DNA of 12,402 bases from an uncultured Treponema sp. (GTDB lineage: Bacteria; Spirochaetota; Spirochaetia; Treponematales; Treponemataceae). The stretch covers positions 1-12,402 of the forward strand of contig CALBGU010000227.1 of assembly GCA_937893155.1 (NCBI GenBank). Reading direction: 5' to 3'. The notes under the pieces were generated by a model, which did no database searches, was not told where the DNA came from, and saw nothing but the letters and a program-made list of their open reading frames with translations. Of the stretch, positions 7,028 through 12,402 are shown piece after piece. A program made the translations under genes and the position numbers. How positions within the stretch are numbered: the stretch's first letter is position 1; each line of letters begins with the position of its first letter.

Positions 7028-8392
7028 ATGACAAATATGACAAAAACAGTTTGTATCGCGATTGCGTTTTTGCTGGTTTTCCCCGCATTTTCGCAAGTCG
7101 CCGAAGAAGACACGAGTGCAGAAACAACCGCCGTAGAAAGCACCGAAATTGCCGCTGAAGATGCGACCGACGAAAGCGATTTCGGCGATGAAAGCGATGA
7201 TTTTGATGATTTTGATTCGCTTTTTGATGACGCGGAAGATACCGCCGCGGTCGTTACGGAAGAAAAAGAAAGCGGCACAGTTACCGCAAAAATCGGCGAT
7301 ATTTCCATTCCGCTCAGCTGGTCGGGTTATTTGGAGTCGAGCATTGGTGCAGGCGATATTCACGAGGACGGTGAAGATGAATATTCAGGGTATTTTACGT
7401 TCTTAAATTATCTTTATCTCAATGCCCGCCCTGACAAAACGCTTTCTATTCACGCATCGTTGAGAACCTATTTGCCTGCGAATAGCGCATTGAGCGTCTA
7501 CGAGATTTATTTTACCTATCTGATGTTTGACCGCGTATTTATTACGGCGGGGAGAAAAGATACATCTTGGGGCTATGTGCGTTTAATCGGTACATCAAAC
7601 GACGACGATGACTCATCTGATTCCAAATCCGCAGGCTTGACGTACAAATACGGAGGCGTTTCCACAGACATACTTTCGGATTCCATAAGCGGCACGTCGG
7701 GCTTGGTGCGGATTCCGTTTTTGACAGGAACGATTTCAGGCTGGGCATTTTACGCAGATACGTATGGTTCTGCGTCGAATATGGACACGGACAAAATGTC
7801 GTTCGCCGTTTCGCTGGAAGAAACGATTTTGAAAACATCGATAAATCTTTTTGCAAGAAAATATCCGAGCGTGGATAAAACAGGAACCGCATACACCGAC
7901 GAGAATCGTACACTCCCGATTGCAGGCGCGGAAATCAAGCGCACGATTTTGGATGCGGACATTTATGCGCAAGCAATCGGACAAATCCACAGCGTCGGCG
8001 ATGTGGTAAAACGGCACGACATAAATGGCTTTGGTGCGATTATTATGACGGCGGGGCTTTATCGCTGGTGGGACAAAAGAGACCCGAATGTCGGCTTTAA
8101 CGTGGAATTTCAGGATTCTTATTATCCCCCGCTAGAAAGCCATACGCGCGTTATCGCCTACGATGCTGGCATAAAACGGCTCGGTAAAAATCATAATATC
8201 AAACTCGGGGTTTCAGGTTATCATTCTTTCACCGCTAACAACGGCTATGTAAAGCCCGGCATTATTTTGTCTGGGATTTTGCCTCACGCGACGTGGGAAA
8301 ACGGCGTGCGCATTGATTACGGCGAAAGCACAAGCTATGTGTCGCCCAAGTTCACGTTCGGTTCGTATATAAAAATCACGCTGAATTATTAG
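7028..8392 (+). CDS. Outer-membrane beta-barrel candidate with acidic periplasmic N-terminal tail
   Basis: The 454-residue protein has a signal peptide (cleavage likely after Ser22, AFS-Q), then a low-complexity acidic stretch, residues 24-82, rich in Asp, Glu, Ser, Thr and Ala. From about residue 85 to the end, alternating strands with aromatic girdles (YFTFLNYLYLNARP, RVFITAGRKDTSWGYVRL, GLYRWWDKRDPNVGFNVEF) and a terminal aromatic strand ending KITLNY suggest an outer-membrane barrel. No named family was recognised. AAGGA precedes the ATG at good spacing. The gene lies 29 bp after the LolA-like gene and is probably co-transcribed with it. Residues 60-78, DDFDSLFDDAEDTAAVVTE, repeat a motif in the periplasmic domain of permease 1. 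A role as the outer-membrane acceptor or exit component of the pathway is inference. Confidence 0.8.
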   Translation: MTNMTKTVCIAIAFLLVFPAFSQVAEEDTSAETTAVESTEIAAEDATDESDFGDESDDFDDFDSLFDDAEDTAAVVTEEKESGTVTAKIGDISIPLSWSGYLESSIGAGDIHEDGEDEYSGYFTFLNYLYLNARPDKTLSIHASLRTYLPANSALSVYEIYFTYLMFDRVFITAGRKDTSWGYVRLIGTSNDDDDSSDSKSAGLTYKYGGVSTDILSDSISGTSGLVRIPFLTGTISGWAFYADTYGSASNMDTDKMSFAVSLEETILKTSINLFARKYPSVDKTGTAYTDENRTLPIAGAEIKRTILDADIYAQAIGQIHSVGDVVKRHDINGFGAIIMTAGLYRWWDKRDPNVGFNVEFQDSYYPPLESHTRVIAYDAGIKRLGKNHNIKLGVSGYHSFTANNGYVKPGIILSGILPHATWENGVRIDYGESTSYVSPKFTFGSYIKITLNY

Positions 8393-8407
8393 GAATGACA
8401 GCATATC

Positions 8408-8487
8408 TTTTGCAATATGTCCTAAAACAAACTGCGAAAAACACAAAAGTCAAAATTCAGACACGGAAATGTCCTAGATTTTTGCAA
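8408..8487. repeat. Pair of boxes (TTTTGCAA, ATGTCCTA) repeated in swapped order upstream of the isomerase gene
   Basis: TTTTGCAA (8408-8415) overlaps the start of the first ATGTCCTA region (8417-8424). A second ATGTCCTA occurs at 8469-8476 with TTTTGCAA at 8480-8487. Both 8-mers therefore occur twice within 80 bp, in reversed order, just upstream of the isomerase -10. They may be regulator half-sites; chance in AT-rich DNA is possible. Confidence 0.35.
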
Positions 8488-8504
8488 ATCAAATCTTTTA
8501 TAAT
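8475..8504 (+). promoter_or_regulatory. Probable promoter of the isomerase gene
   Basis: A perfect -10 TATAAT lies at 8499-8504. The only -35 at usable spacing is the weak TAGATT (8475-8480, 18 bp). The predicted start, near 8511, gives a leader of about 23 nt with GAGGAA before the ATG at 8534. A weak -35 is compatible with an activator. Confidence 0.5.
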
Positions 8505-8533
8505 ACAGTAACTTATTTTTTGACGAGGAATGT

Positions 8534-9172
8534 ATGAGAATTGCTTTGATTAACGAAAATTCGCAGGCGGCAAAGAACGCGGTGATTTTTGGCGCGCTCA
8601 AAAAAGTCGCAGACGCGCACGGTTTTGAGGTTGTGAATTACGGTATGTACGGCGCGGACGACAAGGCGCAATTAACCTATGTGCAGAACGGCATTTTGGC
8701 GGCGACGGTGCTCAACGCACAGGCAGCAGATTATGTTATCACGGGCTGCGGCACGGGAGAAGGCGCAATGCTCGCGCTCAACAGCTTCCCCGGCGTTATC
8801 TGCGGGCATGTGGCAACTCCGCTTGACGCGTACACGTTTGCGCAAATCAACGACGGCAATGCGATTTCCATTCCGTTTGCGCTCGGTTTTGGCTGGGGCG
8901 GCGACCTCAATTTGCAGTACATTTTCGAGAAACTCTTTTGCGAAAAAAGCGGGCAGGGCTATCCCCGAGAACGAGCCGAGCCTGAACAGCGCAACAAAAA
9001 GATTCTTGACGGCGTGCGCGCCATCGCATTCAAGCCGTTTACACAAATCCTCGAAAGCCTTGACCGCGAGCTTGTGCGCGGTGCATTCGCGGGCGAGCAT
9101 TTTGCCGAATATTTCTTCCGCGACGCAAAAGATGAAGCCATCATCGCGGCGGTAAAAAGCATCTTGGCGTAA
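8534..9172 (+). CDS. RpiB/LacA/LacB-family sugar isomerase, DhuI-like
   Basis: This 212-residue cytoplasmic protein begins MRIALINENSQAAKN and has the family's phosphate or substrate loop ITGCGTGEGAM with candidate catalytic Cys72. It continues with NSFPGVICGH, NDGNAISIP and GFGWGGDLN. It is longer than classical ribose-5-phosphate isomerase B (about 150 residues) and carries a C-terminal extension, YPRERAEPEQRNKKIL. This long form is what I associate with DhuI, which converts 4-deoxy-5-hexosulose-uronate, a breakdown product of pectin or glycosaminoglycans. Assignment to that reaction is by remembered similarity and is uncertain; another aldose-ketose isomerisation is possible. GAGGAA precedes the ATG at good spacing. 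It appears monocistronic, with its own -10 and a hairpin with a T-run after the stop. No other uronate gene is visible in the window. Confidence 0.85.
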   Translation: MRIALINENSQAAKNAVIFGALKKVADAHGFEVVNYGMYGADDKAQLTYVQNGILAATVLNAQAADYVITGCGTGEGAMLALNSFPGVICGHVATPLDAYTFAQINDGNAISIPFALGFGWGGDLNLQYIFEKLFCEKSGQGYPRERAEPEQRNKKILDGVRAIAFKPFTQILESLDRELVRGAFAGEHFAEYFFRDAKDEAIIAAVKSILA

Positions 9173-9208
9173 TGCCGTGTTTTTTGTAAAGCAGCCTTTG
9201 GCTGTGTC

Positions 9209-9236
9209 ATTGCCGTACTTGATACGGCAATCTTTT
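9209..9236 (+). terminator. Intrinsic terminator of the isomerase gene; also REP-like palindrome copy 2
   Basis: ATTGCCGTA (9209-9217) and TACGGCAAT (9223-9231) form a perfect 9-bp stem with loop CTTGA, followed by CTTTTT. It lies 37 bp after the isomerase stop. Stem length, loop and the flanking GTCATT match the palindromes near 5843 and 11144, so a dispersed repeat seems to serve as terminator here. A smaller hairpin (GCAGCC/GGCTG) immediately precedes it. Confidence 0.7.
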
Positions 9237-9293
9237 TCAGCACTGACAGCAGACCGTTCGGGAGGGGGAGAATTTCAGATTAAAATAAAAACA

Positions 9294-9321
9294 TTGAAAA
9301 AATTACAAAATGCGGTACAAT
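9294..9321 (+). promoter_or_regulatory. Promoter of the methyltransferase gene, start predicted at the ATG
   Basis: The -35 TTGAAA (9294-9299) and the -10 TACAAT (9316-9321) are 16 bp apart; each matches consensus at five of six bases. The -10 ends 7 bp before the ATG at 9329, and no Shine-Dalgarno lies between, so the transcript is predicted to be leaderless. Confidence 0.6.
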
Positions 9322-9328
9322 AGAAATT

Positions 9329-10060
9329 ATGGATACAATTCAAAACATAGTAGAATATTATGAAGAGCTTTTTCCGATTACGGAAGAGCAAAGAAGTTTT
9401 TTTGATGATTTGATAAAAACATATCCGTTTCCTGCAAAATATTTGCGCATAGGCTGCGGAACGGGGCAATACGAACATCAGCTGGCAAAAACGGGCATCG
9501 ACGTTACGGGGCTTGAAACCTCGCGCGAATTGCTTGATTCAGCGAATCGGCGTAGGCGCACGCAGTTGATGTCGATACGCTTTTTTCAGATGAATGTGCT
9601 TGAAATGACGCGCTTTTTGGGCAAGGGATTTTACCATATTATTTCGTGCCTTGAGAGCCGAATTTTGTTTGTGCACGATTACACGCTTATGCGCAAATTT
9701 TTCTACGATTGCCGCCAGCTTCTTTCGGAGGGCGGTTCGCTTGTGATTTCGCTGGTGAATTTCAACAAATTACAGCCTGCGCCGGTCATTCGTTTGCCCC
9801 CGCGCTCGAGCATTCGCGCAAAAATGTTCACCGACATTATCACTGCCGATTCTGGCGATGTTTTTATGAATCTCACCGTGGAAAACAGCACGGGAAAACT
9901 CCTGCCTGTGCTTGAGCGCGAGCGCATTTATCCGCTCATCAAAGAGGAAATCGAGGATTTTGCCCGCGAGGCAGGTTTTACGCATTTTGCGTTTTTTAGC
10001 GATTTTGCCAAGAATCCGTTTACGGACGATAGTCAGAATCTCGTCTGCGTTATCAGCTAA
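9329..10060 (+). CDS. Class I SAM-dependent methyltransferase
   Basis: The 243-residue soluble protein has the Rossmann methyltransferase motif I, LRIGCGTGQ at residues 39-47, the ribose-binding acidic residue in TGLE (Glu63), a motif II-like NVLEM (89-93), FYHIISCLESR (101-111) and a motif III-like LLSEGGSLVISLVNF. S-adenosylmethionine is the expected cofactor. The C-terminal half (PVIRLPPRSSIRAKMF, REAGFTHFAFFSDFAKNPF) would give acceptor specificity, but the acceptor is unknown. The start at 9329 is the only one keeping motif I; the next Met (residue 81) would remove it. There is no ribosome binding site, and a good promoter sits directly upstream, suggesting a leaderless message. It stands between the isomerase and PrsW-like genes with separate signals, so context says little about its role. 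Confidence 0.85.
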   Translation: MDTIQNIVEYYEELFPITEEQRSFFDDLIKTYPFPAKYLRIGCGTGQYEHQLAKTGIDVTGLETSRELLDSANRRRRTQLMSIRFFQMNVLEMTRFLGKGFYHIISCLESRILFVHDYTLMRKFFYDCRQLLSEGGSLVISLVNFNKLQPAPVIRLPPRSSIRAKMFTDIITADSGDVFMNLTVENSTGKLLPVLERERIYPLIKEEIEDFAREAGFTHFAFFSDFAKNPFTDDSQNLVCVIS

Positions 10061-10064
10061 AAAA

Positions 10065-10143
10065 GTGCGCAGAAAGCAGGACGAACGCGGATTTTGTGCG
10101 CGTGGTGTGCAAAACGTTCGCCCTAAAATGCAGAACTGCGCAC
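10065..10143. other. 79-nt nested long hairpin between methyltransferase and PrsW genes
   Basis: Three collinear stems nest almost perfectly. GTGCGCAG (10065-10072) pairs with CTGCGCAC (10136-10143), 8 bp. GGACGAACG (10079-10087) pairs with CGTTCGCCC (10115-10123), 8 of 9. TTTTGTGCGC (10092-10101) pairs with GTGTGCAAAA (10105-10114), 10 bp with three G-U pairs, closing a GTG triloop. It starts four bases after the methyltransferase stop and has no adjacent T-run. It could be a 3'-UTR structure, a small RNA or a palindromic mobile repeat. The three G-U pairs would be mismatches if the other strand were the RNA, which favours plus-strand RNA. Confidence 0.55.
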
Positions 10144-10153
10144 GGCTGAAACC

Positions 10154-10182
10154 TTTACAGCGCTCTTTTTTTGAGATATTCT
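10154..10182 (+). promoter_or_regulatory. Candidate promoter of the PrsW-like gene, start predicted at the ATG
   Basis: The -35 TTTACA (10154-10159) and the -10 TATTCT (10177-10182) are 17 bp apart. The -10 ends 7 bp before the ATG at 10190, and no Shine-Dalgarno is present. Confidence 0.45.
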
Positions 10183-10189
10183 AATTCTT

Positions 10190-10855
10190 ATGAACATAAA
10201 TGTTGCGATAATCTGTTTATTTATTCCTTTGATTTTGCTTTTTCCGCTTTTTAAGTCTGCAACGCCGAATTTTCATATTCGATATGGGCTTATTGCCGCA
10301 TTGTCAGGGATTTTCGCATTGGTGCCAATCGTTATTGCTCAATTTTTGACGGGGAAAATCATCAAAGTGCACAATCTTTCAAGTCTGCTTTTTAGCGCGC
10401 TCATCGTAAACGGCGTGGTTGAAGAGGGCGCTAAAATGCTGTGTATGGCGATGATTCCGAACAAAAAGCAGGAAGCGCCGGCGTTTTTGGCTTGCGCGGT
10501 TATCGCAGGTTTTACGGTCGGTTCGGTTGAGTCGGTGATTTATATGATTCATTCTGGCTCAATGGATTGGCAGATTCCCAGACTTTTGAGCGCGGTGCTG
10601 ATTCACACGTTTTGCGCGGGATTGGGGGCGCTTTTTGTGCGATTTTGCCGACACAAAAAACCCAAGATTCCAGCCGTGTTTTTCGCGGTCGTGCTGCACG
10701 GGCTGTACGATTTTTTTACGGGCATTGGCTTCCCGTTCAAATATTTTGCCATCGTAACAATTTTGTTCGCCGCGCTTGAAGTTCATACGTGGTATGTGCG
10801 CCTGTGCCGCCTTGAGCACCCCGAACGCTATCTGGACGATGCGCCCACGTTTTAA
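10190..10855 (+). CDS. PrsW-family intramembrane protease
   Basis: The 221-residue, strongly hydrophobic protein has about seven predicted membrane segments and the PrsW-family catalytic motifs: EEGAK with Glu78/Glu79 and Lys82, FTVGSVE with Phe108 and Glu114, His139 in SAVLIHT, and HGLYD with His170 and Asp174. In Bacillus subtilis, PrsW makes the first cut in an anti-sigma factor during envelope stress; members of this glutamate-type protease family lie in the inner membrane. No sigma or anti-sigma gene is visible here, so the substrate is unknown. It begins at the only good ATG, without a ribosome binding site, and appears to have its own promoter. The 3' flank is the TCGAG-rich repeat region with no clear simple terminator. 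All key residues are present, so an active protease is likely. Confidence 0.85.
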   Translation: MNINVAIICLFIPLILLFPLFKSATPNFHIRYGLIAALSGIFALVPIVIAQFLTGKIIKVHNLSSLLFSALIVNGVVEEGAKMLCMAMIPNKKQEAPAFLACAVIAGFTVGSVESVIYMIHSGSMDWQIPRLLSAVLIHTFCAGLGALFVRFCRHKKPKIPAVFFAVVLHGLYDFFTGIGFPFKYFAIVTILFAALEVHTWYVRLCRLEHPERYLDDAPTF

Positions 10856-10889
10856 TTTTTGCTTTGTAGAAAATGTCGCTGAACGCGCG

Positions 10890-11130
10890 ATGAGACTTCT
10901 CGAAAAAAAGAGCTGGCTGTTTTTTTAAAAAAAGAGGTTCTCGAGTTTTCGAGAAGGCTTCTTTTTCTTTGCGCGGCGAGCAAAAATTTTCGAGAAGCCT
11001 ATTTTTCTTCCGCGCAGTCAGCAAATTTTTTCGAGCTGGTCATTTCTGAAAAAAAATGCACTTCTCGAGTTTTCGAGTTCGTTCCGCAGGAAAAAAACAG
11101 CGCGCAAAAATTTTCGAGCTGTTTTGTTTT
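10890..11130. repeat. TCGAG-rich imperfect repeat region
   Basis: Seven TCGAG sites occur within 10941-11118, two pairs of which form near-identical blocks. TTCTCGAGTTTTCGAG occurs at 10939-10953 and again at 11063-11077. The block CAAAAATTTTCGAG occurs at 10981-10994 and 11105-11118, with a third, diverged copy at 11021-11035. TTCTCGA/TCGAGAA forms a hairpin at the first site. The whole module of about 56 bp is thus repeated about 124 bp apart. The 350-bp gap 10856-11205 holds only this and the REP-like element; no gene is supported. The hairpins could contribute to stopping transcription from both sides, since the flanking genes converge. Confidence 0.65.
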
Positions 11131-11143
11131 TTCGGTTGCCTTT

Positions 11144-11177
11144 CTGTCATTCCGAGTGCTTGACGCGATAATGACAG
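11144..11177. repeat. REP-like palindrome, copy 3
   Basis: CTGTCATT (11144-11151) and AATGACAG (11170-11177) are perfect inverted arms around CCGAGTGCTTGACGCGAT, whose core GTG-CTTGA-CGC pairs weakly. GTCATTCC and TGCTTGAC match the copies near 5843 (reverse strand) and 9209. It sits 29 bp beyond the 3' end of the ktrA gene, in a convergent intergenic region. Confidence 0.6.
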
Positions 11178-11205
11178 CTGGCATACTTTTCCGTAGCACC
11201 AAAAA

Positions 11206-11961
11206 TTATTTTTTGCTGAAAAATGCCGTGATTTTGTTGAAAAATGCGGGCGTTTTGTTGTTGGATTTCTTTTCTGCCACGGCGATTTTTTCCACCGAAT
11301 ACGCGGTGATGTCGCTTGCGTGTCCAACGACGAGAATGCGCGTTTTGGCATTGAGCACAAATGAATCATTGTCGATGAGCTTGAAATCAACCTCGTTATC
11401 GCGATACGCCACGGCGTTCAGATGAAATCGGTTTCGGAATGCGCCTTGGGTGATGCCGTCAAACTCGTCTTTCACCTCAATTTCGGCAAGGGCTTCTTCG
11501 CTGTTTTGCGAAATGGGCGTAAAATTGAACAGCACCGATGAAATCAAACGCGGGCAAATGCGCTCCGCGGCTTCTTCGTCGGGATAAATCACGTCGGTTG
11601 CACCAATCGCGCTCAGGATTTCACCGTGCTCGTGGCTGACGGCAACCGCGAAAATCTTTTTGAACTTTTGGGAACGGCTGTCGTTGAGTTTTTTAAGCTC
11701 ATTCACGATGAGAATAGAACTTTCGATAGTGCCGCCGATGTCCACAATCGCATAATCGATGTCTTCGGGGAGCAATTTTGCAAGATTTCCGCCGATTGCG
11801 TCGGTGATAAGACAGTCGCCGATAATGCTGTAGCTGTCGCGGTATTTTTCCACGAGAGAAGCGTCTTTGTCGATGACGGTAACTTCTACATCTTCATCTT
11901 TCATCTGCTTGATAAGGCTTTGTCCAAATGCGCCTAATCCGATAATTACGATTGATACCAT
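11206..11961 (-). CDS. ktrA: KtrA/TrkA-type potassium uptake regulatory subunit
   Basis: The 251-residue cytoplasmic protein has a single RCK module, as in KtrA (about 220 residues) rather than the doubled TrkA (about 460). The N-terminal Rossmann domain has the nucleotide loop GLGAFG (residues 8-13), the ribose-binding acidic Asp31 in VIDKD, GDCLITD and AIVDIGG. A C-terminal RCK_C domain spans about residues 160-228. A basic, Asn/Lys-rich tail of about 20 residues is extra. The protein forms a ring that binds ATP/ADP or NAD(H) and gates the membrane potassium pore. GGAGG lies about five bases before the ATG at 11961. It is 29 bp downstream of the KtrB pore gene on the same strand, so they form an operon. 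Alternative naming is trkA; the function is well supported. Confidence 0.9.
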   Translation of the reverse strand: MVSIVIIGLGAFGQSLIKQMKDEDVEVTVIDKDASLVEKYRDSYSIIGDCLITDAIGGNLAKLLPEDIDYAIVDIGGTIESSILIVNELKKLNDSRSQKFKKIFAVAVSHEHGEILSAIGATDVIYPDEEAAERICPRLISSVLFNFTPISQNSEEALAEIEVKDEFDGITQGAFRNRFHLNAVAYRDNEVDFKLIDNDSFVLNAKTRILVVGHASDITAYSVEKIAVAEKKSNNKTPAFFNKITAFFSKK

Positions 11962-11990
11962 TTTTTCCTCCGTTTGTCATTCATTGCGTG

Positions 11991-12402
11991 TCAGCCGACC
12001 AAGATTTCTTCGTGCGGGAACGAGCACGCCAAAAGCCCCGATTTTGCTTTTATGCGAAGTCCCATTGCGATAATTCCCGTGCGCCCGATGTACATCGTCG
12101 CAATGATGATGAGTTTTCCCAACACTGTTAAATTGCTTGTTGCGCCGCGCGTTAGACCTGCCGTCGATAATGCCGAAATCACCTCGAAGAGCACATCGCC
12201 TGTGGTGAACACGCCGTTAGTGATGTTTGCGCTTTCGGTGCACAGCAGCGCGATGAGTATGACGAATAAAAACAAAAATGCTTTGACCACCACCGACGAT
12301 GATTTGCTGATGGTGCGCTCGCCGATGTCGTGGCGGAACACGGACAAATCGCCCTCATCGCCGTCGTCGCGGAAAGCATTGCACAAAATCAAATAGAAGG
12401 TG
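11991..12402 (-). CDS. ktrB: KtrB/TrkH-type potassium transporter pore, C-terminal part only
   Basis: The frame is open to the right window edge; 136 C-terminal residues are visible and the 5' end is outside. Seen are a membrane segment (VVVKAFLFLFVILIALLC), the last pore loop with its selectivity-filter region, FEVISALSTAGLTRG, and the following membrane segment, KLIIIATMYIGRTGIIAMGL. These match the fourth M1-P-M2 repeat of KtrB/TrkH proteins, where the filter Gly falls in STAGLT and the GR-G motif marks the last helix. The protein imports K+ (often Na+-coupled) in complex with the KtrA ring encoded 29 bp downstream. The terminator-like end is absent, consistent with co-transcription. Confidence 0.9.
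   Translation of the reverse strand, partial: TFYLILCNAFRDDGDEGDLSVFRHDIGERTISKSSSVVVKAFLFLFVILIALLCTESANITNGVFTTGDVLFEVISALSTAGLTRGATSNLTVLGKLIIIATMYIGRTGIIAMGLRIKAKSGLLACSFPHEEILVG

Noticed and set aside
8393..8425. Terminator after the barrel protein gene
   Set aside because: GCATAT/ATATGT pairs over only six bases and no T-run follows; too weak to call.
8534..9172. Plain ribose-5-phosphate isomerase B
   Set aside because: The protein is about 60 residues longer than RpiB and carries segments typical of the long DhuI-like form; the family call is kept but not the rpiB name.
10737..11390. Minus-strand ORFs of 67-116 residues across the TCGAG region
   Set aside because: They share short repeated peptides only because the DNA repeats; no ribosome sites, and they overlap the ends of the PrsW-like and ktrA genes.

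Overview
The window looks like a piece of a Treponema-type spirochaete chromosome. This is inferred from gene content and moderate base composition: a lipoprotein-handling ABC-permease/LolA-like/outer-membrane cluster, a KtrAB-type potassium system, and a DhuI-like member of the RpiB family. There is no 16S rRNA to confirm it. Genes lie on both strands in short operons separated by repeat-rich or structured gaps.

Left part, minus strand (1-2750): a short operon carries a DUF4037-type nucleotidyltransferase followed 19 bp later by an exported alpha/beta-hydrolase esterase lipoprotein whose 3' end lies outside the window. Its promoter is clear, and the short leader contains an intrinsic-terminator-like hairpin just before the ribosome binding site. 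A divergent promoter drives a tandem tRNA-Ile(GAU)/tRNA-Ala(UGC) pair with its own strong terminator and no rRNA gene beside it.

Middle, plus strand (3095-8392): two FtsX/MacB/LolC-type permeases overlap by one base. A 390-bp gap follows, holding a REP-like palindrome and a 21-bp tandem array. Then come a LolA-like periplasmic lipoprotein-sorting protein and an outer-membrane beta-barrel candidate. Together they look like an envelope transport pathway spanning inner membrane, periplasm and outer membrane, but no ABC ATPase is encoded here. The periplasmic part of the first permease and the N-terminal tail of the barrel protein share a 19-residue acidic motif (16 of 19 identical).

Right part: an RpiB/LacA/LacB-family isomerase resembling uronate isomerase DhuI, a class I methyltransferase and a PrsW-type intramembrane protease, each apparently transcribed alone on the plus strand. 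A long nested hairpin lies between the last two. A TCGAG-rich repeat region and another REP-like palindrome separate them from a minus-strand KtrB (partial, 5' end outside the window) and KtrA pair for potassium uptake.

The least expected signals are the shared acidic motif, three genes whose ATG sits exactly 7 nt after a -10 hexamer with no good Shine-Dalgarno (candidate leaderless mRNAs), the tandem array whose unit hairpins vary in a compensating way, and the 79-nt nested hairpin.
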